DNA of 10,048 nucleotides, taken from Dissophora ornata. Its lineage: Eukaryota > Mortierellomycota > Mortierellomycetes > Mortierellales > Mortierellaceae. The stretch covers positions 1 through 10,048 of the forward strand of contig MU617596.1 in NCBI GenBank assembly GCA_025201705.1, read 5' to 3'. The translations under genes and the position numbers were made by a program. The notes beneath the pieces were generated by a model, which was not told the origin of the DNA, did not search any database, and saw only the letters and a program-made list of their open reading frames with translations. Shown here piece by piece: positions 1 to 8,530 of this stretch (its first letter is position 1; the number at the start of each line of letters is the position of its first letter).

Positions 1-59
1 TTTTTTTCCCTATTTTCGTTTCGTTTTTTTTTTTTTTTTTCCCTATTTTCGTTTCGTTT
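1..59. repeat. T-rich end with a 33-bp direct repeat
   Basis: The 19-mer CCCTATTTTCGTTTCGTTT occurs at 8-26 and again, identical, at 41-59. Each copy is preceded by a run of T (1-7 and 24-40). This is either a short tandem repeat or an assembly duplication at a contig end. It is not a recognised telomere repeat. Confidence 0.9.
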
Positions 60-127
60 GTTGATGTGCAGGGGGACGAAAAGAAAAGAAAAAAAAACGG
101 ACGACATGGCGTAATCAGTGAAAGCAG

Positions 128-133
128 TTTATT
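128..133 (-). terminator. Possible AATAAA poly(A) signal
   Basis: The minus strand reads GGTAAATAAACTG nine nucleotides after a candidate stop codon. The close stop-to-signal spacing resembles that of the 215-aa gene. Confidence 0.25.
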
Positions 134-141
134 TACCGGAT

Positions 142-911
142 TTACAAGTCCATGTCCTTTCGCTCTGTCCTCGCGACACACGGTTGTGCATTTCTAAATG
201 CTTTGCAAAATTTGAGTGTACGCCTACAACTGCAGAGAATCGTGGCCCGGGTGCTTGCACTGTCCTCCTCAAAGGCGCTGAGGTAACTGGTTGTCCAGCC
301 AAAGTATACGCGGGGCAGATATCTTTATCAATCAAAATAATGCAATGATATAAGTAAGCTGCAAGCGAACCTCTTTTTCGTTGTATTTGAGTCAAAGTCT
401 CTCCTGCCCCAGTGAGTAGGGTCCTGACTGCAAGGTTCACCTGAATGTAGCCCAAAGTAGAATTACCTCATTTCTAATCATCGTTTTACTACAAGGGCCT
501 CACGTGTTTGTTCGTTGTTGGGATTCCATTCAACACTTGGAAGACAAGCGCGAAGACAAGATCGAGCACACACGCATACGCGCACAGAAGTGTAGGACAA
601 AGTAGGCACCAAACAACTAAAGGAAGGAAAAGACATTCCGTATATACATAGTTGAACTGGCAAATGATAAATCGAAGATCGGGCACAAATAAATAATGAA
701 AGCGTGTTTTTGCGCCAATAGTTTATCAATTCTGTATCTTCCCGTTTTTTTTTTCAAAGCCCTCCGTCCTTTCACTCATCAAATGTACCATAGACTAGTG
801 TTCTTCCGAACCTTGAAATAAATTTTGGTCACAACAGGTGTACTCTTCAGAGTATTGAGCGTCTTCCAATGGAGTTGCTGGGTCACTGAGCAAACAGAGA
901 GCTCTTACCAT
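142..911 (-). CDS. Poorly resolved candidate gene: possible first and last exons only
   Basis: A minus-strand ATG at 911 opens a frame beginning MVRALCLLSDPATPLEDAQY that runs about 38 codons to a TAG, with a possible donor CAAG|GTTCGG before it. At the other end, a minus frame running from about 325 reads PRVYFGWTTSYLSAFEED and stops at 144-142, with AATAAA at 133-128. Between them, a strong acceptor-like tract (TTTTCCTTCCTTTAG near 610) and donors such as CAG|GTGAAC near 441 occur, but I could not join the pieces with consistent phases. Treat this as evidence for a transcribed minus-strand gene, not as a model. No function is recognised. Confidence 0.2.
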
Positions 912-936
912 AGTGAACTACCTTTCCTGCTTTCCG

Positions 937-942
937 TTTATT
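937..942 (-). terminator. AATAAA poly(A) signal after the 163-aa gene
   Basis: The minus strand reads AGAAATAAACGG about 50 nt beyond the stop at 994. A candidate ATG for the next minus-strand gene lies only 26 nt further on, at 911. Confidence 0.45.
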
Positions 943-993
943 TCTGAGACGGCGTCAAGAAGTTGAACCAGGGGAAGACGCGTTGCAAAGGAA

Positions 994-2168
994 CTAGCGC
1001 ACCCACAACATCCGCGAGTCATAAATTGACATTTTGACCGCGCTGGCAAAGCATTGTCGAGCATAACAACATAAATCTCCTACGGATAATTTTAATCCTG
1101 CGAATAGGGTGTAACAATCTACGAAGCCTACATTTTCCAACAAGGTTTACTTACCGCGATTGGTATCTTTCCCAAGGACACAGAGACGGGCACTGACGAT
1201 CGCGAGTTCAGTCAATTAATTATTATAATGCTGGAAACAAAACAAAAAAATATGGTCGGTTTACTCCAAAAGGACATATGAAAAAGATTCGCCACCAAAC
1301 AGCTTCTTATCCAAATAGCTTCTTATCCAACCAGCTGGGATGAAGAGGTACACATGCACATATTCATTCACTACCCAAGTCGTGTCCCGCTGCACAACAT
1401 ATGTCTGTGTTACCGACCAATAAAACGGTTCTCTCTTTCTTCAGCTGGCCTCATACCAGAGGGCTCTGTCGATGGCGGGCTTTTTCATACGATCTGATCA
1501 TACCAGTCACTCAGTTGACCAGTCACCCGGCTGACACTTCGACATGATTAATTCATGCAACTCGGCCAGTCCGCGATGTGCAGACAAAGAGCTTATTTGG
1601 TGTAACAGCACTTGGGACAGCTTCTTCGGAGATATGTGATATGGCGCCCTTGTCTTAGCTCACCTATTTTACCAGATATATATTAACAGGGTCTGGATCC
1701 ACTATAGTGGGATTAAACCGCACCAATTGCTCTTTGACACAGTCGCACTGAAAATGTGTTTGACCACCACTCGTCTCAATGAGCTGCGGGGCAAAGTCGA
1801 TCTGCACATCCATAAGGTCCATGCTACTTCCGCAGCCTGGATCGAGATCTAAAAATAAATGAAAGATAGCTTTCTTAAGACTAAAGAAACGTGATTTTTG
1901 GTTTCGCGTGCTCTCGCGTGTCTCTGGATTGCGTGAGCAGATAATGAGCCATGGACCACAGACGCGCCGAAAAGTTAGACACACTAAAATTGTTCATATC
2001 CCACTGGCACACATCGACATGACAAAGAATACCTTACTCTTTCATGCATTTCTTTGGACATTGCGATCACAGGAGTTAGACACTTGAGCAACAACCAAAT
2101 GACTCACTGTGCTCTCGCTGATTTCCTAGTAGGGATGGAGAAAAAGTATATATGAAGTAGATATGCAT
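994..2168 (-). CDS. Unrecognised protein, five-exon model, 163 aa
   Basis: Proposed exons: 2168-2108, 1848-1673, 1623-1511, 1192-1155, 1097-994, with phases 1,0,2,1 and a total of 492 nt. Exon 2 is the best part: it follows ATTTATTTTTAG and encodes GSSMDLMDVQIDFAPQLIE, then HFQCDCVKEQLVRFNPTIV. Exon 3 gives LSQVLLHQISSLSAHRGLAE and CQPGDWST. Exon 4 ends at a perfect donor (GCG|GTAAGT). Exon 5 encodes LKLSVGDLCCYARQCFASAV and ends SRMLWVR. AATAAA follows the stop by about 50 nt. The product has an appreciable Cys content and no predicted membrane segment. The first exon is weak; the frame upstream of exon 2 is also open without an intron back to 1984. The donor ending exon 3 is one of several choices. 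No family is recognised. Confidence 0.4.
1301..1330. repeat. Short tandem duplication, 16-bp period
   Basis: AGCTTCTTATCCAA occurs at 1301-1314 and again at 1317-1330. In the five-exon model it falls inside the intron between exons 3 and 4 (1193-1510), so it would not affect the protein. Confidence 0.85.
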
Positions 2169-2469
2169 ATCATGCCCATTTTCATGAAGCAAGCTCTCCT
2201 TATTGGAAAAGGAGAATAGGAGGCGATTGGGTGAAGAAGACACACTAGGCTCTATCTTCGTTACCGTAACGTCGTCTTTACTTTTTCCTCCACAAGTTTA
2301 TCTCAGACTCATGCATTAGGACGCAGAAATGCAAAATGCAACCGCAGCTTTGAGTTCGACCATGACACACAGACCTCTCGACTAGTGTCACAAGCTCAGC
2401 TTTATAAAAAAAAATAAAAAGTAAAAACATCATGAGGATAGGATGCCACAGTACCTACAGGATCGGTTA

Positions 2470-2475
2470 TTTATT
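2470..2475 (-). terminator. AATAAA poly(A) signal after the 97-aa gene
   Basis: The minus-strand sequence AATAAATAACC lies about 100 nt past the predicted stop at 2576. It is the first such signal downstream. Confidence 0.45.
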
Positions 2476-2575
2476 ACTATTGTAAATGCACCAATGCCGA
2501 GAGTAGAAAGCAAGAAAAAAAGTCATGAGATCTCATGTCCTTTCTCATTTGCCTTTTTTCAGGATACGGATGAGT

Positions 2576-3158
2576 TCAGCTCTGCATGGGTTCTAGAAAA
2601 ATAGCACGTCTTTTCATTGCATAGTATGGCACGGCCGACAAGTTGGTGTAAGAGACCAACTCCCCTTGATGGAGCCCGTCATAGCTTCAAGGTTCAGGCG
2701 TCAGGAGTTCATTGTCGGAAGGGAGAATTGGTCTAATACTGAAATGCATCACTCCATTCCTCTAAACACAAGATACAGCCAGTTGCCCCATACTTTGGTG
2801 TGACAAGCGCTGCAATGGAAGTGTCGATTGTGTGCCTGGAGAAAATTAACCAGGAAAGGTGTTCAGTGTTGGATCATTGCCCTTTTAGTGCTAAAATCGA
2901 GACATACAAACGCAAAAGAGTTCTGCCCAAACACAAATGCATTCAAAAACGGAGTTAAAAATATCGGGTTAATGGTTGTTGGGGTTTTCTGAGGTATCGA
3001 ACAGGCATGGAAACTTGTTACAGATCTTGCAGATATGGAATGTTCCTGTGCCTTTATTTTCGACCGCACCTACTGGTGCTACAATTTACGTTATTGACGT
3101 GGAGGCTATTGTTTACTTTTGAACGATGTGGTCCGCATGATATTATACGGTGTGCCAT
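2576..3158 (-). CDS. Unrecognised small protein, three-exon model, 97 aa
   Basis: Proposed exons: 3158-3070, 2835-2740, 2684-2576; both introns are phase 2. The N-terminus reads MAHRIISCGPHRSKVNN. Exon 2 follows a good acceptor (AATTTTCTCCAG) and encodes TIDTSIAALVTPKYGATGC followed by LEEWSDAF. Exon 3 encodes YDGLHQGELVSYTNLSAVPY and ends FLEPMQS. AATAAA lies about 100 nt after the stop. Exons 2 and 3 read very much like conserved protein, but I cannot name the family. Exon 1 is less certain: a strong alternative donor (TTT|GTATGT near 2909) means an extra or different upstream exon is possible. The start is 96 bp past the PNGase stop, in the same direction. Confidence 0.42.
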
Positions 3159-3199
3159 GTTATTCAACCAAGGCAAGAGGCTTGAATCACCAATTGATT

Positions 3200-3205
3200 T
3201 TTATT
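3200..3205 (-). terminator. AATAAA poly(A) signal of the PNGase gene
   Basis: The minus strand reads AATAAA about 50 nt beyond the predicted PNGase stop codon. This position supports ending the gene with the short exon at 3295-3255. Confidence 0.6.
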
Positions 3206-3254
3206 TCCATTAGAAAACAGCATGGGCATTCGGCTAGGTCACCGATTTCGGCAT

Positions 3255-5637
3255 TCAACGTCTTTCACCGCGGGCTCTGGTCCATTCATCAGAGCCTAGA
3301 TGGGTTAGGAATGAATGGATACGGGAGTGAGAAACGTTGGATGCAATAATTGTAATGCGTGGAGCACAGATCGCAGAAAAAAGGAAGAGGAGGAGCGATT
3401 GGGGTAAGAGACAGAGGACTTTCTGCCGTTAAAGCCTACGCCAAGTCCAGCAACACCAATTTCTCCTTCATCCCCGTGAAATGAATTTCAGCTCCCTCTC
3501 ACGGTGTGTATATCTCACGCACGCAGGCCTATATATTCATCCTCCCACAAAGGGCAACGGATAACCCATGAGTAAATCCAAGGTTGTCATTAAGCTGCAT
3601 TAGGAATAACAATATTTCTTACCGCTCTCTCGATCATGCGTCTCGATGGCCCGAGTGTCTTCATTCTCACCAGAGAGCTCCTCAGATTCCAAGGCTTGCC
3701 TAATCCGAACGACTTGCATTTCTGCTGGATCTAGACTCAGGCTTATCAGATTGGACTCTGACAAGCGGTGTAAAAACTGCATACACGTACATGAACAATT
3801 GAATATGTGAGCAAGTTTGGTTAGAAAAGGCGTTGCTGATGGATGATCTCTACAAGTTGGACCTAGCCATGTCATTCACCTTCGCCAAAACCGGTTCTCG
3901 GATAGATCTACGTCTTTTCAAAACGACAGTATCGTATTCGATAGTATAGCGCCTAGTAACATCGACAACTTCGTCGGCTAAAATGAATGAAATCGTGAGA
4001 AAATGACTCAAACTAAACCACACGATACTTTGTTTACGTGAGACATTTCTTGTCGTCAATTGATTGACTTACCTGAGAATGCAACGCAATAGCTCAGAGA
4101 CTTCCCCCAACCAGTAGTGTAGAGCAGTGGTTGGTCATATGCTGCTTCGCATGCATCACAATGGATCCATCGTTTTTTGTGCTCGCTCCAAACTTCGGTC
4201 CAGACATGATCTGTTGTATCATGCACGAAGCGGGCTTTAAAGCCCAGAGCGCGACAGCAGACAGTGAAGCACTTCACAAAGTATGAGAGTCAAAGCGGCG
4301 GGTGAGGAGGAGTGCCATTCAAAAGATGAAAATAAAACATTTGAGGTAATATGCAGTTGCATGAATATGATGAAGGGGCCGCATAAATCATGGAAACCAA
4401 ATAAAATAGAGTCTGACTAGGCAACATACATTGGCCCACTCTCCACATCGACCACGACGCGTTGTGAAAAGGATTTTCGACATACCCCCGTATCGGGGGA
4501 ATCGAGTTATCGCGGTACACGATTGAGTGCATCTGTATGTTTCGACAACTCCTGCACCATCTTGCATTTCCTGAGCGGTTGGCGCAACGCCGCCAATGGC
4601 CACTGTTTTTGACTTTTTGATGCGCAAAATTAATAGAGCATCAGACTAGCATGAAACAGATACGCACGCCTTGAATCCATGCATAATCAGCCGTACCTGA
4701 CAGTTTACACACGGTGGTTCGTTAACCCATGTGAAATATTCATTTTTGAACCAATGCAAGAGTCGCCTAGTGGCATCGAGGATGAGGTGGAAGGAAAACG
4801 AAATACAGTGTGTCAATCATCAACAGGGGGGTTTTTTTTAATATGCCAGGCCCTCTCCTTCCACGCTTTTTGGATGCGTATTGAGTGGAGCATCCCCGAT
4901 TTGATCAGAATTAGCTGGTGGATTAAAATCGCGCCTTGTTGTTGCTTTTGATACTGGCCTTTATTGTTGTTTTTCCTGCCTGGACTGGACAATGCCTGTA
5001 TCCAATCTGGGATGGCCAAGAGGTAGTTCCTCAGTCTGATGCTCGTATTTTTTTTTACCTTACGACAATGTCGTCAGTGCTATCGTCCGAATATTCGTTT
5101 GACATAGCCTCTGCTTCCTCGTAAAACCGATCTATGGGCATCTGCTCACAGGCCAGGTCCTATTTTGGCCAGAACCAGGAGTCAGAAACTTCGTCCCCAA
5201 TTATGTTGAGGTGGTATACCTTTCAAGTACAATCGAGCTTCATTGGCGCGCGTTACCAGAAGCTGCGTGTCCTCGAACCGCAGGACGGATGCATTAACTC
5301 TTAAGAACGTGTCGGTGAACTCTTTTTCGTAGATAGAAGGGTCGGGGACAGATGCATAAGGGTCCACAACGCGCAAAGTGGATACTGTCCCTTGAGCTGG
5401 CTCCCCTACTCTTCCACTGAGCAGGTCCCCAAGTTGAGTAGCCAATTCGGCCATGCTGTCCCCAGAACGCGAATCCGGGGCCGTTTCAGCCGTATTCTGG
5501 TTGGTAGATGGCAATGTGCCTGCATGAGAAGTAGTGGCAGAATGATTACCGCTCTGTTGCGGTCTCATCGAGACAAACTGTCGGGCCAGCTGCTGCGCGA
5601 GAGCTTCAATTTGCTGTGGGTCCATTTCTTGGCTCAT
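3255..5637 (-). CDS. PNG1: Peptide-N4-(N-acetyl-beta-glucosaminyl)asparagine amidase (cytosolic peptide:N-glycanase), 8 exons, 408 aa
   Basis: Exons (minus strand): 5637-5257, 5159-5059, 4766-4697, 4612-4430, 4271-4073, 3977-3880, 3776-3623, 3295-3255. All introns are GT-AG and all phases agree. Seen: [17 protein letters not shown] (163-179), zinc pairs CVNC (180-183) and CTQSC (212-216), ITRFPRY (219-225), [12 protein letters not shown] (236-247) with the nucleophile Cys240, DHVWTEVW (266-273) with His267, and WIHCDACE (280-287) with Asp284. DVTRRYT (317-323) and a C-terminal [12 protein letters not shown] follow. These match the PNGase transglutaminase-like core, which removes N-glycans from misfolded glycoproteins exported from the ER and typically works with Rad23 and Cdc48. 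The ATG at 5637 is chosen because an in-frame TGA lies near 5719 with no ATG between. No N-terminal PUB domain or long C-terminal domain is present, so this is the short form. The N-terminal ~80 residues are Gln/Ser/Thr-rich and unconserved. The last 41-nt exon is the least certain. Confidence 0.95.
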
Positions 5638-5805
5638 GCAATTGTTTTTGGGGATTGCTAATTCTAAGTCGTTGAGGGCAAGGTGAACGAATGCATCGAA
5701 TGTTTTGACCCATGTTCATTTACTTTGGCATGATGTACGCAAAGGCTATGAGCCTGCGATCAAAGCCCCCAGCCCTTTCGATATTCAGGATTAACATGTA
5801 CATAT
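5638..5805 (-). promoter_or_regulatory. Compact intergenic spacer containing the PNGase promoter
   Basis: About 170 bp separate the poly(A) signal of the upstream gene (5806-5811) from the PNGase start codon. The PNGase promoter and 5' UTR must lie here or overlap the upstream gene. I see no clear TATA box. The left part carries one copy of the recurring 10-mer ACATGTACAT (5794-5803), close to the upstream gene's end. Confidence 0.35.
5794..5803. repeat. ACATGTACAT copy 1 (contains the palindrome ATGTACAT)
   Basis: Exact 10-mer, located just past the stop and poly(A) signal of the 215-aa gene. See also 6191-6200 and 7329-7338. Confidence 0.7.
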
Positions 5806-5811
5806 TTTATT
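5806..5811 (-). terminator. AATAAA poly(A) signal directly after the stop of the 215-aa gene
   Basis: The minus strand reads AAATAAAATAAAATATG from about 5817. One AATAAA overlaps the TAA stop (5814-5812) and a second occupies 5811-5806. This supports the C-terminal reading frame ending in QKRQK. Confidence 0.5.
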
Positions 5812-7057
5812 TTATTTTTGGCGTTTTTGGAGGATCTCTACCAGAGCCCTCATATCCTCCATGGCTGACAAAATAGGCATGACAATCCCCCATGCTGTGT
5901 AGTTGAACTGCATCGCTTCCCTTGGATCCCTGTTCAATTGAGGTATCGAGCAAAATTGGCGTCGATCCTATTTCGATCAGCGCTTTTTTTGACACCCAAT
6001 GGGCTGTGTGCGATTTATATTTTTTTTTCCACTGTTTGGGTAGGGTACCTTTCTTGGAGAATGGAATACATTATCATGAACGTTTGTTAGACTAGTTTCT
6101 TTTCTTATTTCTTCTCCAGACAAGATGAGGCCTTGCAAGCATGTTGGAGATCGCTTACTGAAATAAACATCAACCCATCGAGGTACATACACATGTACAT
6201 ACTAGAACGACCACGAAGGTCAATTGTGCTTAGCAAATAGGGCGGCAACAGGGTTCAATTGCGAGGGACCTTGACCAAATAACAGGCGAGCAAATCGCCA
6301 TGAGGGATTTGGCTGATATAAAATCATGATACTTGGCATGGATTGGGTAGAAGGCGCCGCACTCGCTCTGAAGCCTCTTCCTCGCCGTTACTGTACTTGT
6401 ACAACACAGACTTTCAGGCCCGCTGACCTTGAACCAGTGCTGGCAGCGAGCATGCAAATCTGCATCAATCAAACTGTAAATACACAGGTTAGTTCATTCA
6501 ATTAGAGGGGGTTGAGTAGTTCTTTCCTTCAATTACAAAAGGACACACAAGATTGTTCGCCGTTTGCATTGCATGTGTAGAATGATCTTTCCGGGAAGCG
6601 CAAGGCATGTTATCGGGACGGGAAGAATCCAGCAATATAACCAAATGCGACAGGAGACTGTCCACGCATAAAAAATATAGTTTCCCGGATGGTGGTTACT
6701 CCCTTGAGTAGCATAATCTCCAGTGGCCTGCCAAGGAGCGATTGTTGGTAAAAAAATAATGACGAGCGGATTTGCAGACATTTGGTCCGAATACGTGCCT
6801 TCCTCGACCGCGACCGCAACTGTTGCCCAAGTTTTCAAGAGGCGCCTGGGTGTCCCGTAAAGACCACAGTCGCCTAGAACATCGACAGGGAATAGCGACA
6901 AAATGAAAAAAATCTAAGCTCAGTGTTTGTCGCAAAGGAAGTTCGCTTTTGCGGGAAAATAATAACCTCAATAAACCTAAATATGTTCTATGTAACAGGT
7001 ACCATCGTTTCGGTCAGCTTCCTGTTTCGTCCATTTTGTGAATCTCAGCACTGTCAT
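5812..7057 (-). CDS. Unrecognised protein, six-exon model, 215 aa
   Basis: Proposed exons: 7057-7003, 6873-6795, 6727-6620, 6473-6333, 6157-6049, 5967-5812. Phases join cleanly (1,2,2,2,0) and the total is 648 nt. Several acceptors are strong: a T-rich tract before 6873 and 6727, CTAAC plus TATTTACAG before 6473, and TTATTTCAG before 6157. The product starts MTVLRFTKWTKQEADRNDG and continues through TPLEIMLLKGVTTIRETIFF. It has a Cys/His-containing middle (ARCQHWFK; an LCC motif) and ends with a likely helix, SAMEDMRALVEILQKRQK. AATAAA overlaps or follows the stop directly. The donor at 6619 (GTCCCG) is weak. The frame is also open upstream of the ATG, to about 30 codons, so the true start may be earlier. 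I recognise no family or catalytic motif and assign no function. The last two exons are the best supported part. Confidence 0.45.
6191..6200. repeat. ACATGTACAT copy 2
   Basis: Exact 10-mer, inside the predicted intron 6158-6332 of the 215-aa gene. It is flanked by a further GTACATAC. Confidence 0.7.
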
Positions 7058-7328
7058 TGTTTCTGTTCCGAGGTCGATAAAGTACAACCCCCTGTGCTTT
7101 CTTCACACCACACAGCCGTAGGATACAATCGACGATCAGATATCTGCATTACTTGTAGTCTGGAAGAAACACCAACATGCAGAGTCGGATTCAAGCAACA
7201 AATACAAAGGCTGTTGTATTTTTTTTTTTGACTCGGTTGCATAGGTTGCATAATCTTGCCACTTTTCTGTCGCTGCTCTCGCTCTTGCACGGCTCGTTAC
7301 AGGTTTTCCTCAAGAAGGAGAATTTTGT

Positions 7329-7338
7329 ACATGTACAT
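7329..7338. repeat. ACATGTACAT copy 3
   Basis: Exact 10-mer within GTACATGTACATGG, about 270 bp upstream of the start of the 215-aa gene. A shorter copy (CATGTACAT) lies at 9019-9027. Confidence 0.7.
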
Positions 7339-8530
7339 GGCTGTCGAAAATATCACTGTGACGTTTATAATAGCCCTCGTAATTTGAGAGACGAAAACAC
7401 ATGCACAAGAGTGCGGGCGGGGGGGTCCAGTCCATAAACCCTTTGTGCAATTGTCAGCTACTCATCTTGCTTTGGCCTTTGTACCCAGCTTCTTTGTTAA
7501 TCCCCTGCATTTTTGGTCCGCAATCAAAAAGGTAAGTTCGATGCTGTCTCGCGTAGGGCGGAAAGCACAATAAAAACAAAGCAAACATCCCTTACATCCC
7601 TAGACCCAGGAATGTATGTGGTAAGTCCCGTATCCGTGCCATCTTCACATAAATAGTGCGATGCTAATTTTTCCTGTGAAGCTAATCAGACAAACAGATG
7701 CATAGAACTCCACAGGGCATTCGCGTGGGGTATGAATTAAGGGACCAGAATTAAATCTATCAATATCACAATCGTCTTTTTAAACTGCACTATCTGAATC
7801 ACAAGAATGTGTTAGGACGTATCTGCGTCAATCCGCTTTTCCGATGCCCATTGCAACCTCTGCAATACGACTTCACCGCTTCTTGCTCATCAAGGAGAGC
7901 GATTTTTGAAATGAATTAAAACGAACACACGTGGCGAAAGTTCCTATTCGCATCAAATATTGTCCATAGAATATGCTGCGTCAGGAAAACAGTTCTCCTT
8001 GCTCCATGCACAAAAAGAATGTAAATGATCTGGAGTTATGGAAGTTCAGGTTTTGTCAGGAGCGAGTCTCAAGACAGAAAGCACGACAAGCGGCTAACCA
8101 AGCCGAGGTGAGGTATAGGTATCAAATTAGTATGTAAGCACACATACAGCGCGGCGATAAATCTAGTTCGATACAGAGTTTGAAGAATAGCAATAAAACC
8201 AAATTAAGGACCACGAACAGATAAACGAATGGATCGTGGAGTAAGGGAAAGGAGGCACACACAAAAAAAAAAAGGCGAAAGCAAAACCTGTAACACCGAC
8301 CTCACGGGTCCTGCGTCAAAGACTTTAAACAAGCATTCATTGATACGACCAAGAAAAAAAATAGGGGCATTGGACACGATGTGGTGCGAGAAAGAAAAAA
8401 GTGCTATGTAGTAGTAAACAATTGCGTTTCGGCAATAGCAGTTTTTTCCGTTATTCTTCAGCCTGCCCGAAGCTGGGAAAGAACTAAGAGCATCAAAACA
8501 GGCGAACTGCCTCCTTGAAGGGGCTATCCA
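7339..8530. other. Stretch without a convincing gene
   Basis: Open frames are short and of poor composition on both strands. Two consensus plus-strand splice donors stand out, at 7531/7532 (AAAAAG|GTAAGT) and 7620/7621 (GTG|GTAAGT), with plus-strand AATAAA at 7569-7574 and 8192-8197. These could mark untranslated exons of a transcript running away from the 215-aa gene. I see no coding exon to attach them to. Around 8263-8273 there is an A-run, and the surrounding 8.2-8.4 kb is purine-rich. Confidence 0.4.

Noticed and set aside
1..59. Telomere
   Set aside because: The unit is not a known telomeric repeat and occurs only twice.
129..455. 108-codon minus-strand open frame near the left end
   Set aside because: It begins at a non-ATG codon. 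A different minus frame over the same bases ends with a better-placed stop and poly(A) signal. It is more likely an overlapping shadow.
1660..1673. 19-nt intron immediately after the donor at 1672
   Set aside because: A 19-nt intron would keep a good frame but is far shorter than the other introns here. A 49-nt intron ending at 1624 also keeps the frame.
3007..3349. Plus-strand frames of 68 and 76 codons
   Set aside because: They lie antisense to the PNGase last exon and the first exon of the next gene, and have no splice or poly(A) support.
4679..4951. 90-codon plus-strand frame
   Set aside because: It overlaps the zinc-ligand exon and intron 2 of the PNGase on the opposite strand.
5392..5661. 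89-codon plus-strand frame
   Set aside because: It is the antisense shadow of PNGase exon 1.
6533..6901. 122-codon minus-strand frame taken as one continuous exon
   Set aside because: Its first part (to about 6795) is used in the spliced 215-aa model. The rest reads poorly, and the 67-nt intron 6794-6728 moves into a better frame (PLEIMLLKGVTTIRETIFF).
7177..7437. 86-codon plus-strand frame
   Set aside because: It starts with low-complexity Phe and Leu runs from T-tracts and has unlikely protein composition.
8229..8411. 60-codon plus-strand frame rich in Lys
   Set aside because: The frame is produced by A-rich sequence; no conserved-looking segment is visible.
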